From IMG/VR virus record IMGVR_UViG_3300034103_000313, positions 1 to 45,233 of that record: DNA of 45,233 nucleotides. One strand, 5' to 3'. How positions within the stretch are numbered: the stretch's first letter is position 1; each line of letters begins with the position of its first letter. Positions 32,731 through 40,408 of the stretch are shown piece by piece. The notes beneath the pieces were generated by a model, which was not told the DNA's origin, did no database searches, and saw only the letters and a program-made list of their open reading frames with translations. The position numbers were made by a program, and so were the translations under genes. The stretch comes from a virus.

Positions 32731-33543
32731 TTACCAAGCAGTTCGACTATAATCTCCTTTGAGCGGATCAGAAGGAGCCCAATCACTTGGCATGTCTTGT
32801 TCAGTGACTCCGGGTGTCAGACCTTTGCCACCGAGTTGACGCCAAACATGCATACGCTCATTGTTCTTATTTTGAATCCACTGATCCTTACGAACTGCTT
32901 CGTACATCACCGGGAAGTCTGCCGCCCAAAGATTAACATCGTAAGCATAACTGACATACTTAACACCGGCGGCGACACGATGTCCTCCCCCGCCGCCAGA
33001 GCCAGTGTTGATAGTAGTGTTCTCAAAGTAACTACTACCCCAACCATCATGCATGTAAGGATCTTTCTTATGCTTACTCATTGGTGGCTTGACATGAATG
33101 TTGATGCGACCACGCCATCCAGGATAGCCTGTGGGCTTACCCTTATTGTAGTCAGCCCGAGTATCAAAGTTTTCAACACCTTTACGAGGTTTAGAGTGGC
33201 TGTTGCTCAGGTTTTCTTGCCAGAACAATTCATGAATGAACACGGAGTGAAATTCATGAAAGTTTGCTTCCTTGCCTTTATTGCTACTCCATCTGTAAAA
33301 GTCGTGCTGTGCTCCGTTAGCCCAGAACCAATTCCAGTTGTCTTTAATAAACTGATTCAGTTCATCGAGGCTTTTGACTTGTCCCATCTTGTCAAGGAAC
33401 TGTTCACGCTCGGCTTCCATTTGCTCAACCTTCTTTTCAGCACGACGGGCACTTGCCAGTTTGCGCAGGTGAGCTTGGTACTTACCTTTGTCTTCAAAGA
33501 TTTTACCGTCTGCGTCAGACTTGTATGCTTGGATAATACTCAT
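32731..33543 (-). CDS. Conserved phage protein, unknown function
   Basis: A 270-residue protein. Residues 1-60 are helical (AHLRKLASARRAEKKVEQMEAE). The rest is rich in Trp, His and Gly, with HSVFIHELFWQENLSNSHSKP and a GSGGGGGHR linker. A related N-terminal pattern (I-x-A-x-K-x-D-x-x-G-K-x-F-E-D-K) occurs in hypothetical proteins of Pseudomonas-type phages. It is the last gene before a strong terminator and starts with an ATGA overlap and GGAG. Confidence 0.6.
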   Translation of the reverse strand: MSIIQAYKSDADGKIFEDKGKYQAHLRKLASARRAEKKVEQMEAEREQFLDKMGQVKSLDELNQFIKDNWNWFWANGAQHDFYRWSSNKGKEANFHEFHSVFIHELFWQENLSNSHSKPRKGVENFDTRADYNKGKPTGYPGWRGRINIHVKPPMSKHKKDPYMHDGWGSSYFENTTINTGSGGGGGHRVAAGVKYVSYAYDVNLWAADFPVMYEAVRKDQWIQNKNNERMHVWRQLGGKGLTPGVTEQDMPSDWAPSDPLKGDYSRTAW

Positions 33544-33785
33544 TCTTCAATCTCCACAGAGGCAATTTCATATTTCTCATGATAACGATCGGCGTCTTGG
33601 ACAACCTTTTCGTAAACAGGAAATAGATTATAAGGTGTTGGCGTCATGGCCATCTTGATGTATCGTTCTTTAGCCATGGCAATTAATTCAGCCATTTTAG
33701 CTTCTGCCTTTTCAATTGAGGTGTAACCATACTCAGCATGGTAACCAAGATCAACTGTGCTACAAACCAAATATACTGTTTTCAT
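33540..33785 (-). CDS. Small early-type protein
   Basis: An 81-residue protein, MKTVYLVCSTVDLGYHAEYGYTSIEKAEAK. The N-terminal beta strand and the 'Y-T-S-I-E-K-A-E-A' stretch recall small phage proteins reading 'display of activity by duration'; no family is certain. GGAG site and ATGA overlap with its neighbours. Confidence 0.6.
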   Translation of the reverse strand: MKTVYLVCSTVDLGYHAEYGYTSIEKAEAKMAELIAMAKERYIKMAMTPTPYNLFPVYEKVVQDADRYHEKYEIASVEIEE

Positions 33786-33964
33786 TCTTTAACTCCGAAA
33801 TGTTCTTTTGCTGTGTCAAAACCTTGGTCAAACATACCAAACATAATGCCAGTCTCGTAACTTGCATAGATCAGTCCATTAGGACCACCATCGTCTTTGG
33901 AAAAATCAAAACCCCAAGTGGCGCAAGACTTCTCGAAAATTTCCATCATTTGTTCTCGTGTCAT
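33782..33964 (-). CDS. Small early-type protein
   Basis: A 60-residue protein beginning MTREQMMEIFEKSCATWGFDF and ending HFGVKE. Overlaps both neighbours by four bases, with GGAG before the ATG. Unknown function. Confidence 0.6.
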   Translation of the reverse strand: MTREQMMEIFEKSCATWGFDFSKDDGGPNGLIYASYETGIMFGMFDQGFDTAKEHFGVKE

Positions 33965-34206
33965 CGTTTAACTCCAAATTGTCGTGAAATTCGATATGCT
34001 ACTGCATTTGATTCATCGAGGAGGCCGGCACTTTCAAACTCGTCTTCTCTGTTTTTAGCAATTTTCAAACATTCCACTACAATCAACTCGGCGAACTTTT
34101 TTGCCTTGACAACACTTTCATAATCGGGTGTTCTAGCACCTGAAGGAAGCGTGTCCCATTGAATAAGGTCAGCTTGTTTTGCAAGTTCAAAAATTCGTTC
34201 GTTCAT
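33961..34206 (-). CDS. Small early-type protein (MNERIFELA family)
   Basis: An 81-residue protein. MNERIFELAKQA and KKFAELIVVECLKIA ending FGVKR match a family of small proteins found in many phages of proteobacteria. No activity is known. Four-base overlaps with both neighbours. Confidence 0.65.
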   Translation of the reverse strand: MNERIFELAKQADLIQWDTLPSGARTPDYESVVKAKKFAELIVVECLKIAKNREDEFESAGLLDESNAVAYRISRQFGVKR

Positions 34207-34448
34207 TTGTAATCTTTCCTTAACATCCAGAATAACACTTCACCGTTGTCTAGTTTACACAAGTCACCGCTGTATTTCATGACAGGGCGAGTTGTTGGAC
34301 TAGGATTTACCAACATGATTTTTACAGTACCTTTACCGCTACTTGGATGCACTTTACCAAATGATTTAACTCGGTAGATGTTGTTGTGAAACACAACAAA
34401 GTCATCAATATTAAGTTCACGGTCAATCAAGTCTGTTGGGTTTGTCAT
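34203..34448 (-). CDS. Small early-type protein
   Basis: An 81-residue protein with a beta-strand-rich, SH3-like pattern (DDFVVFHNNIYRVKSFG, KIMLVNPS, VMKYSGDLCKL). It starts after a 54-base gap that holds AAGGAAGAT as ribosome binding site. Unknown function. Confidence 0.6.
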   Translation of the reverse strand: MTNPTDLIDRELNIDDFVVFHNNIYRVKSFGKVHPSSGKGTVKIMLVNPSPTTRPVMKYSGDLCKLDNGEVLFWMLRKDYK

Positions 34449-34502
34449 ATCTTCCTTATCGAAGAGGACTTATTGACATTGCCTCTACGCACACTGCAGG
34501 GG

Positions 34503-35519
34503 TTAACCTTTCATGCAAGTTGCCTTAGCCAGTTCACGCCAGTTAGCGGAAATCTTAACCAAGTCTGCAATCTTGAGACACATACGCAAGGACACTTCAC
34601 GCAATTTGTTGCAATTAGTGTCAATGAATGCCATGATTTCATCAGTTTGTTCCTGAGTAAAATCATATTCAGCAAACAAGCCACCATCAGCATCGCGGTG
34701 AACTTGCTTGATACGCAACATTTTGTCACGCTCAGTATCAACAGTCAGGTCCAGAAAGTGACAACGAGACTGCAACGCATCCAAGTGAGGTTGCATCTTA
34801 GAAGCCTTCTTGTTATCAAACGATTTGTTTGTAATGAAGATGATAGAACCGTTGAAGTTGAAACTGTTAGGGATACCTTCTTCACGCAAGATACGTGAAT
34901 CTTTGTTCCAAGAGATACGGCGAGTCTTGCCTGAATCCAATGCACCTTTCAGCACGTTGATGGCGTCTTGATCTTCCCAGATATCGCAGTCATCAAAAAC
35001 GAGAACGTTTTTAGCATCACTGAATTTGTACAACTTAGCGAACAAGCCGATACCTGACATAGCACCTTTGACAATTTCAAAGCGAGGCTTCTTGCCTGCA
35101 ACATTGTCAAACAACGATGCCTTTTCCATTTGCAGTGACACACCGTGTGACTTACCAATACCTGCAGGACCTGTCACAATCATAGCACGAATGTCACCTT
35201 TGATACATGCCTTAGACATTTCATCAAGCACACCGAAACGAGTAGCAATACGATCCATTGCTTGTTCATCAGTTTCTTTAGGAGCGTCAACTACAACAAC
35301 ATCAGTTGCCATTTCAGGCTTGCCATTCAGAAATTGAATATCAGACATAGAATCAATTTTGACCTTGACAACATCAATGTCAATATTGAATTGACCGTCA
35401 TTTTTGACTGTCACATAATTGCCTTTTTTGCCTGACTGAAAACCTTTAACGAGTGTAAAGACCTCACCTTTAACGGCTTGATTACGATATGAACCAGAGA
35501 GAATGCGAATGCTAGACAT
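34503..35519 (-). CDS. AAA+ ATPase
   Basis: A 338-residue ATPase. GPAGIGKS at 117-124 is Walker A, VLVFDDCD at 172-179 is Walker B with the second Asp in place of Glu, and SIIFITNKS near 226-234 is the sensor 1 Asn. Residues 1-75 form a separate strand-rich N-terminal domain. The C-terminus (about 280-338) is helical. Proteins of this type occur in phages of Pseudomonas and Rhizobium with unclear role in replication or DNA metabolism. It has its own promoter and leader with AAAGGAA, so it is probably an early gene. Confidence 0.8.
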   Translation of the reverse strand: MSSIRILSGSYRNQAVKGEVFTLVKGFQSGKKGNYVTVKNDGQFNIDIDVVKVKIDSMSDIQFLNGKPEMATDVVVVDAPKETDEQAMDRIATRFGVLDEMSKACIKGDIRAMIVTGPAGIGKSHGVSLQMEKASLFDNVAGKKPRFEIVKGAMSGIGLFAKLYKFSDAKNVLVFDDCDIWEDQDAINVLKGALDSGKTRRISWNKDSRILREEGIPNSFNFNGSIIFITNKSFDNKKASKMQPHLDALQSRCHFLDLTVDTERDKMLRIKQVHRDADGGLFAEYDFTQEQTDEIMAFIDTNCNKLREVSLRMCLKIADLVKISANWRELAKATCMKG

Positions 35520-35555
35520 GTAAAATTTCCTTTGTGTTTCAGTGTCAATACAAGT

Positions 35556-35584
35556 ATTGTATCACAATGCCCATTTATTGTCAA
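35556..35584 (-). promoter_or_regulatory. Early sigma70 promoter (repeated cassette, copy 2)
   Basis: TTGACA and TACAAT on the minus strand with 17 bases between, spacer beginning ATAAATGGGC. Drives the AAA+ ATPase gene. Confidence 0.88.
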
Positions 35585-35608
35585 ATTTAGGCATGTAATA
35601 CAAAAGTG

Positions 35609-35809
35609 TTACTTTTTCAGTACATCAAAAATTAGATTTTGCAGTTCCGCAACTTCGTCACGCGGGACATAGAAGTCGGTAAGAGGATCGTAGTACTCGC
35701 CTTCTTTAGGATCGTAGTACAGAACAGAACCGTTGGGATAGTGAAACGGACCTTCAAGACCTTTGCGAGGACCGAATTCCTTATTGTGCTTGAAAACGAT
35801 GTAAGACAT
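35609..35809 (-). CDS. Small early protein
   Basis: A 66-residue protein, MSYIVFKHNKEFGPRKG, with YYDPKEGEYYDP in the middle. The start is ATG 35809 with AAAGGG eight bases before it; longer frames would run through the promoter at 35838-35866. Unknown function. Confidence 0.7.
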   Translation of the reverse strand: MSYIVFKHNKEFGPRKGLEGPFHYPNGSVLYYDPKEGEYYDPLTDFYVPRDEVAELQNLIFDVLKK

Positions 35810-35837
35810 AAAGACCCTTTCAACTGAATAAGACTCT

Positions 35838-35866
35838 ATTATATACCCAAAACCATTTATTGTCAA
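35838..35866 (-). promoter_or_regulatory. Early sigma70 promoter (repeated cassette, copy 3)
   Basis: TTGACA and TATAAT with 17 bases between, spacer beginning ATAAATGG. The -35 starts only five bases after the stop of the upstream gene. Confidence 0.9.
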
Positions 35867-35870
35867 ATTT

Positions 35871-36113
35871 TCAAGCCAGTGTCAGTTGGACTTGCAGACC
35901 TTCCCAAGTACCAGCGAGGCCAGTAGCACACTGGTCAGCGATACCAGTACCTGAACGGGTGAATTCTAGTGCATCCAGAGCCTTTTGAGTGGCTGCATTG
36001 CACTTGGCAAAGTCACCGACACCGTTGCGAATCTGTTTTACGGTAGCATAGAAACATGCTTGACCAACGATAACACGAAACTTTTGGGTTTGCTTGAAAC
36101 GCTTCATAACCAT
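35871..36113 (-). CDS. Small early protein
   Basis: An 80-residue protein, MVMKRFKQTQKFRVIVG. It contains GVGDFAKCNAATQKALDALEF, and is otherwise unrecognised. Strong ribosome binding site AAAGGAG six bases before the ATG at 36113. Monocistronic between two cassette promoters. Confidence 0.7.
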   Translation of the reverse strand: MVMKRFKQTQKFRVIVGQACFYATVKQIRNGVGDFAKCNAATQKALDALEFTRSGTGIADQCATGLAGTWEGLQVQLTLA

Positions 36114-36143
36114 GTCAGACTCCTTTAATCAATCTATACATGT

Positions 36144-36172
36144 ATTATATGCCCAAACCCATTTATTGTCAA
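36144..36172 (-). promoter_or_regulatory. Early sigma70 promoter (repeated cassette, copy 4)
   Basis: TTGACA and TATAAT with 17 bases between, spacer beginning ATAAATGGG. The TGA stop of the 36169-36981 gene is inside the -35 hexamer. Confidence 0.9.
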
Positions 36173-36981
36173 CCTTCCAAGATTGACCCAATATTGAAGT
36201 ATTCTAGTTCATCTCGGCGTGCGGCTTGTGTGTTCAAGTTAAGAACCATGTCGCCATTGTTGAATTGCATATCCCATAAGCCAATCAATGGATTGGCACT
36301 AGTTATGCTAAAACGATAAGCACGATTCTTAGAATCTTTCAACCAGTACTCAGTAAACTTACCTCGGGTCTTACTATTCTTTTTGAATCCTTTGACTGGG
36401 GTAAGTCGTACAGACTTGTTAATTGTTCTACGAGTTAATGTGTTGAACTCAGGAATATCTTTCTCAAAGTCACGCTTGATAATGTCAAACTCAACATCAT
36501 GTGCATGAAACTCAGGCAATCGATAAACCATTGGCACAGTCTTCTCAGTGAATTTCTTTGAATCACCTACTAGATAGTCTTTCAAGTCTTGACGAAACTG
36601 AGTTAGACGTTGATCTTTCAATGCCATGACCATAAACTTCTTACTATAGTAATCACGTACTTCTTCTGCCTTAGTACGATCTTCCGGTGTCACGTGTCTA
36701 AATAAATTTTCTGATAGTAGACTAGAAACATGCGGTTGAAGTGTATGTTTAGATTGTCTGATTCTATACCAAGTGCAACTTAATGCCAACAAGTCTTCGG
36801 TGGTTTCAATAATTTCGTACTTCTTGATATTAGTGGAATTTGTGATCATGCTATACTCATCAGCATTAAAAAATCCGTTGATACCGGTAGTAATAGTACT
36901 TAGATTACCTAATGAGAATACTTGACCTTGTGCACCTTGTGCTCCGATTGATAATGCTTGATTTGAAAATACTTTTGACAT
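36169..36981 (-). CDS. Hypothetical protein in the uvsXY operon
   Basis: A 270-residue protein. The N-terminus has repeats of Gly-Ala-Gln and Ser/Thr; the centre is charged and helical (TKAEEVRDYYSKKF); a strand-rich segment RGKFTEYWLKDSKNRAYRFSITSANPLIGLWDMQF follows. No domain is recognised. It is translated with uvsY after a 3-base gap, with AGGA before its ATG. A role in recombination or replication is a guess from position. Confidence 0.65.
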   Translation of the reverse strand: MSKVFSNQALSIGAQGAQGQVFSLGNLSTITTGINGFFNADEYSMITNSTNIKKYEIIETTEDLLALSCTWYRIRQSKHTLQPHVSSLLSENLFRHVTPEDRTKAEEVRDYYSKKFMVMALKDQRLTQFRQDLKDYLVGDSKKFTEKTVPMVYRLPEFHAHDVEFDIIKRDFEKDIPEFNTLTRRTINKSVRLTPVKGFKKNSKTRGKFTEYWLKDSKNRAYRFSITSANPLIGLWDMQFNNGDMVLNLNTQAARRDELEYFNIGSILEG

Positions 36982-36984
36982 TTA

Positions 36985-37443
36985 TTATCCTACTGTTATA
37001 TCTTCCATGCCTGCAGTGCGCAAACGAACAATATGTCCCATCTGCCATTGCTTGGCTTCTAAACCTTTAAGAATACCCAACCAACGATTTCGCAATAGTG
37101 CAACTTCGTTGATTAAAATTTCAAAGTCTATGACTTCTGATTCACCGTCAACATATTTTTCAGCATCGCGGCTAGTTAATGCTCTATTATACGCTTCTAA
37201 GTATTTTTGAAAATGTTTTCGGCGAATCTGTCTAAGTCTAATGTTGAGATAGTTTAGTACCGCTTCTATCTCTTGTAGTTGATTAAATCTATGTTCGGTG
37301 ACACCGGGTAAATTGGCAATGTTCTTTTCAACATTGCCATAGATTTTTACCTCTTTCTTAGCATCAACTAGTTCCGATTCATAGTGCGTAATAAAATCGG
37401 GTATCTCAGATAGATCCTGCGATATTTTAGTGTACCAGTTCAT
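36985..37443 (-). CDS. uvsY: Recombination mediator UvsY-like
   Basis: A 152-residue helical protein. The region RLRQIRRKHFQKYLEAYNRALTS (about 73-95) and the C-terminal INEVALLRNRWLGILKGLEAKQWQMGHIVRL match the helix pattern of T4 and cyanophage UvsY (lysine-rich helix, acidic gap, then L-x-x-x-x-x-Y/W-L-x-x-I-L). UvsY loads UvsX onto gp32-coated DNA. The gene is three genes after uvsX in the same operon. Identity is low, so the name is likely but not certain. Confidence 0.65.
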   Translation of the reverse strand: MNWYTKISQDLSEIPDFITHYESELVDAKKEVKIYGNVEKNIANLPGVTEHRFNQLQEIEAVLNYLNIRLRQIRRKHFQKYLEAYNRALTSRDAEKYVDGESEVIDFEILINEVALLRNRWLGILKGLEAKQWQMGHIVRLRTAGMEDITVG

Positions 37444-37446
37444 TAA

Positions 37447-37692
37447 TTACCAATCATCGTCTTCTTCGTCATCGTATTCTTCGTATTCCTCTTCAGTTTC
37501 ATGCTGTTCTCTGTAAAACTTTAATGCACCACCGATATCTTTATCGCCTCTGAAAGATTCTTTTATGTCATCTGCATCATGCCCACTGTCAATCAAAAGA
37601 TTGACAAGGGTATCGGCAGCATCTTTTCTTTCATTAAAGTCTATGTGACTTCTTAGGGCATCCCATACTTCTGCTACGAAATCTAAACTCAT
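37447..37692 (-). CDS. Acidic protein between uvsX and uvsY
   Basis: An 81-residue protein with a helical body (MSLDFVAEVWDALRSHID) and an acidic C-terminal tail (EEEYEEYDDEEDDD). Such a tail is typical of DNA mimic or ssDNA-binding regulators, but that is inference. It overlaps uvsX by four bases. Confidence 0.65.
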   Translation of the reverse strand: MSLDFVAEVWDALRSHIDFNERKDAADTLVNLLIDSGHDADDIKESFRGDKDIGGALKFYREQHETEEEYEEYDDEEDDDW

Positions 37693-38759
37693 TCTGTATC
37701 TTCCTCTCCTATGTTAGATACAGTACTTATCGTTGATTTAGTTTTTTCAGCATACTCGGCCATAACTTTGTCCAAGCATCCGTCAGTATTTGCTTCCCAT
37801 GCTTTACGAAACTTCTTAATGATTTCACCATCAAGTGTGGTATAGACTAGGCTGTTGCCTTCTTTCTTAACCATTTCTGCTTTTTCAATCATATCAAGCA
37901 TACCTGAGTATGGACTCATACCTGTTTCGTATGGAATCTTAACTTGCACTGATTCGAAAGGTTTAGCATAACGAGTTTTCATGATTTTACATGCGGCACG
38001 AATACCACGTACATCACTAATCTTGTTACCATCTTCGTCTTCTTTCAGTTTCAATTTCTTCATAGCAACTAAAATACTAGATGCGTAAACGAAACCTTGA
38101 CCACCTGATACTTTATCATCAGGATCGAACATGTCTTGACTTGCGTATGTATGATTAGTTGCAACCATACCGATGCCTAAACTACCAAACATGTTAACAC
38201 AGTTACGAACAAGTGCGGCAAGTGCTTTAGGCTTACGACCCATGTCACCCTTCATATCACCTGCTTCAAACTGATTAACGTCAGTGGGTGTTAACAACAT
38301 ACCTAGTGAGTCAACTACAAACAAAACCTTAGGACGATCTTCTTCTGCCAGTGCTTTGTAACCTTTTACGAATTCGCTAATTGTTTTAGCAACGTCATCA
38401 ATCATAGCCATGTTTAACTTCAACAGTTTGTCTTCTGCGGTTGACACGCCTAAAGCATGAAGCCATGCTTCGTCCAATGCGTTTTCTGAGTCAATCAAGA
38501 CTACATAGATGCCTTGTTGTTGTGCATGACGTACTAAGTTTCCTGAGCAGATGAATGATTTGCCTGATCCTGACTCTCCGGCAAAGACAGTAACTTTACC
38601 AAGAGGTACGCCTTTATTAAAATCGCCACTAATGAGATAATTGAGAGCATAGTTACCAGTTGAGATCCAATCAGTAGGATCGTTAAATCCAATTGATAGA
38701 CCTTCAATACTTTTTGTAATGTCCTTGCGGAACTTACTAATGTCAAAAGGTTTTCCCAT
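37689..38759 (-). CDS. uvsX: RecA-like recombinase UvsX
   Basis: A 356-residue strand-exchange protein. GESGSGKS at 61-68 is Walker A, VLFVVDS with Asp150 is Walker B, and TNHTYASQD with a downstream SGGQGF holds the L2/ATP cap region. The start is ATG 38759, one base after the upstream stop; a longer frame has a non-ATG start. UvsX forms filaments on ssDNA with UvsY and gp32. C-terminal residues are acidic (GEEDTE), as in T4. Confidence 0.95.
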   Translation of the reverse strand: MGKPFDISKFRKDITKSIEGLSIGFNDPTDWISTGNYALNYLISGDFNKGVPLGKVTVFAGESGSGKSFICSGNLVRHAQQQGIYVVLIDSENALDEAWLHALGVSTAEDKLLKLNMAMIDDVAKTISEFVKGYKALAEEDRPKVLFVVDSLGMLLTPTDVNQFEAGDMKGDMGRKPKALAALVRNCVNMFGSLGIGMVATNHTYASQDMFDPDDKVSGGQGFVYASSILVAMKKLKLKEDEDGNKISDVRGIRAACKIMKTRYAKPFESVQVKIPYETGMSPYSGMLDMIEKAEMVKKEGNSLVYTTLDGEIIKKFRKAWEANTDGCLDKVMAEYAEKTKSTISTVSNIGEEDTE

Positions 38760-38760
38760 T

Positions 38761-38955
38761 TTAATTATCCAACTCCATAGCGTTCCACTCTTTAACAATT
38801 GCAAGCAATTCTTCTTCGGTGTTGCACATTACTTTGCTAGTCTTCCAATCATTTTCATTGTCACGACCACTTGCTTCTAGCATCCAACCGTTGTCATAAC
38901 GATTGATAGTGATTGATTCATTTACCTTTGCTAGTTTAGTTAATTTTTTTGTCAT
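38761..38955 (-). CDS. Small protein upstream of uvsX
   Basis: A 64-residue protein with a strand-rich core (SITINRYDNGWMLEASGR) and a helical C-terminus (EEELLAIVKEWNAMELD). AGGAG is present before the ATG. Unknown function. Confidence 0.65.
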   Translation of the reverse strand: MTKKLTKLAKVNESITINRYDNGWMLEASGRDNENDWKTSKVMCNTEEELLAIVKEWNAMELDN

Positions 38956-38956
38956 A

Positions 38957-39205
38957 TTATTCTCCTGTTACTTTTTGTGAGGCGTTCATATACATTCTAT
39001 CAGCAAATGAGATTTTGTCAAGGAACTCTGGACAATTGTCCGCAATTCTTTCTAATTCATAATCACTAGGATAATGTCTAAGGACGCCCCTTGCCCTATC
39101 TCTAACTAATGAAGGAACTCTTGGTGTACGGCCTGGGTCACATAGTTCTTCCAATAGCTTTTTACCTTGCTTGAGGGCACGGTATCTTTCGTCTGGTAGT
39201 GTCAT
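38957..39205 (-). CDS. BPSL0761-like small protein
   Basis: An 82-residue protein. The pattern TLPDERYRALKQGKKLLEEL, PRVPSLVRDRARGVLRHYPSDYELERIA matches the BPSL0761 family found in Burkholderia and other betaproteobacteria and in their phages. Function unknown. AAAGGAG site before ATG. It follows the gp32 gene and a hairpin. Confidence 0.75.
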   Translation of the reverse strand: MTLPDERYRALKQGKKLLEELCDPGRTPRVPSLVRDRARGVLRHYPSDYELERIADNCPEFLDKISFADRMYMNASQKVTGE

Positions 39206-39221
39206 TTAATTCTCCTTTGGA

Positions 39222-39241
39222 AGGGGAGCGAATGCTCCCCT
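39222..39241 (-). terminator. Hairpin after gene 32
   Basis: AGGGGAGC (39222-39229) paired with GCTCCCCT (39234-39241), GAAT loop. The minus-strand T-run is short (CTTCC), so it may act as a partial terminator or as an mRNA 3' stabiliser, as seen after T4 gene 32. Confidence 0.7.
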
Positions 39242-39248
39242 GATTCCA

Positions 39249-40247
39249 TTAAGATTTTTGTCTTGCACGAATCATCGCTAGGATGTCTTGTGCTTTGTCA
39301 CTTGATGCTGGTGCAGTCTTTGGAACTTGTACAGGTTGTGTAGCTGATGTGTTGTCATCATCCCAAGGTGGAGTAGAAGTTTCTGCTACGGGAGTTGCTA
39401 CGGGTGCGCTGGTTCCAGCAGACGCAGAGGGTTCAGCCGTAGTTCCTGCAGGAGCCTCAAGACCATATGGACGATAGTAAGCACCCCAACGTTCGTTGTC
39501 ATATGGTTGGCCGTCGACACTTGCCTCGAACATTTCTTTGATAATACGCAACTCAGCTTCACCTGGCTTCTTAGGCAAGAAATCAGTAAGATTGAACAAT
39601 CCATGTGCTTCAATAGCCGATTGTTCTGCTTCAGTTAACGGGCTTTCTTTACGTGCCCAGTTACTAGTTGAGTAATCTGCGTAACCACCTTTGCTACTTT
39701 TCTTAACGTTAAAGTCAAGACCACGCAAAAAGTCTGTTGGCAATTCTTCCATTTCAGGATCCATCAAGCTAGACTTGATGATTGCAAAGATTTGCGGACT
39801 GATGATGAATCTACGAATCGGGTTCGCAGGAGTCTTGTCATCACCAATTGGGTTTTGACGAACAAAACCTTGAAATAGATAACTACGCTTCTTCCAGTAC
39901 TTGTTTGCCATTTCTTTAAGAGTTTCGTCTTTGTACCAAGGACGAACTTCTGCAAGAATAGGACAGCTATCGCCGTACATTTCTACGCATGGTACTTGAA
40001 CTTGAATTTGTTTTACGTTAGGATCACCCTTGACACCATTAAATGGAAGCTTGATGATTTGACGTTCTACCCAGAAGAAAGTGTTACTAGAATTTGCGTC
40101 TGGCAAGAAACGAATTGTAGCATTCGTGCCTTCATCCATATTCCAGTGGGGATAGATTGAGTTATCAGATTGAGAGCCTGATGCTCCCTTTTGTTGCTTG
40201 TTTTCTTGCGCTGCGATACGAGCGCGGATTTCTGCTAATGATGCCAT
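39249..40247 (-). CDS. 32: Single-stranded DNA-binding protein gp32-like
   Basis: A 332-residue SSB. I use ATG 40247 with AAGGA nine bases before it; a longer frame reads into the leader. The N-terminal basic segment MASLAEIRARIA matches the LAST-type cooperativity domain. The core (about 40-210) has aromatic strands (FFWVERQIIKLPF, YLFQGFVR). A Pro/Ala/Thr linker precedes the C-terminal PWDDD and a DILAMIRARQKS tail. T4 gp32 binds zinc through three Cys and a His; only two Cys (87 and 95) are visible here, so zinc binding is uncertain. It covers ssDNA for UvsX and helicase loading. Confidence 0.9.
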   Translation of the reverse strand: MASLAEIRARIAAQENKQQKGASGSQSDNSIYPHWNMDEGTNATIRFLPDANSSNTFFWVERQIIKLPFNGVKGDPNVKQIQVQVPCVEMYGDSCPILAEVRPWYKDETLKEMANKYWKKRSYLFQGFVRQNPIGDDKTPANPIRRFIISPQIFAIIKSSLMDPEMEELPTDFLRGLDFNVKKSSKGGYADYSTSNWARKESPLTEAEQSAIEAHGLFNLTDFLPKKPGEAELRIIKEMFEASVDGQPYDNERWGAYYRPYGLEAPAGTTAEPSASAGTSAPVATPVAETSTPPWDDDNTSATQPVQVPKTAPASSDKAQDILAMIRARQKS

Positions 40248-40268
40248 GATATATTTCCTTATAAAATT

Positions 40269-40309
40269 GAGATGGTCTCGTTTAATATTCGACACTACCT
40301 ATTAGTGTC
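40269..40309 (-). promoter_or_regulatory. Hairpins in the gene 32 leader, candidate autoregulatory operator
   Basis: A perfect 7-bp stem GACACTA / TAGTGTC with ATAGG loop (40291-40309) and, downstream towards the ATG, a small GAGA/TCTC hairpin (40269-40279). T4 gp32 represses its own translation through a leader pseudoknot, so a similar role here is possible. Confidence 0.45.
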
Positions 40310-40322
40310 TAACATAGATGTA

Positions 40323-40351
40323 AGTATAGCAAACGCTTACAAGTATGTCAA
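40323..40351 (-). promoter_or_regulatory. Consensus sigma70 promoter for gene 32
   Basis: TTGACA (40346-40351) and TATACT (40323-40328) with a 17-base spacer. Predicted start near 40316 and a 69-base leader. Confidence 0.9.
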
Positions 40352-40354
40352 TAG

Positions 40355-40362
40355 TATTTATG
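40355..40362 (-). promoter_or_regulatory. Late promoter box for gene 32
   Basis: CATAAATA on the minus strand, directly upstream of the sigma70 promoter, giving a second start near 40349. It would keep gene 32 expressed late. Confidence 0.6.
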
Positions 40363-40372
40363 CCGGATGTGG

Positions 40373-40399
40373 TAAACCTCACCTTTTAAGTGAGGTTTA
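40373..40399 (-). terminator. Hairpin after the 872-residue gene
   Basis: TAAACCTCAC (40373-40382) pairs with GTGAGGTTTA (40390-40399). There is no T-run of more than three on the minus strand, so termination may be weak. Confidence 0.6.
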
Positions 40400-40408
40400 T
40401 TTACCCTT

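Noticed and set aside
32797-33582. 261-codon plus-strand frame opposite the 32731-33543 gene
   Set aside because: The minus-strand frame has coupled junctions, a ribosome binding site and a terminator; the plus frame has none and would run against the operon.
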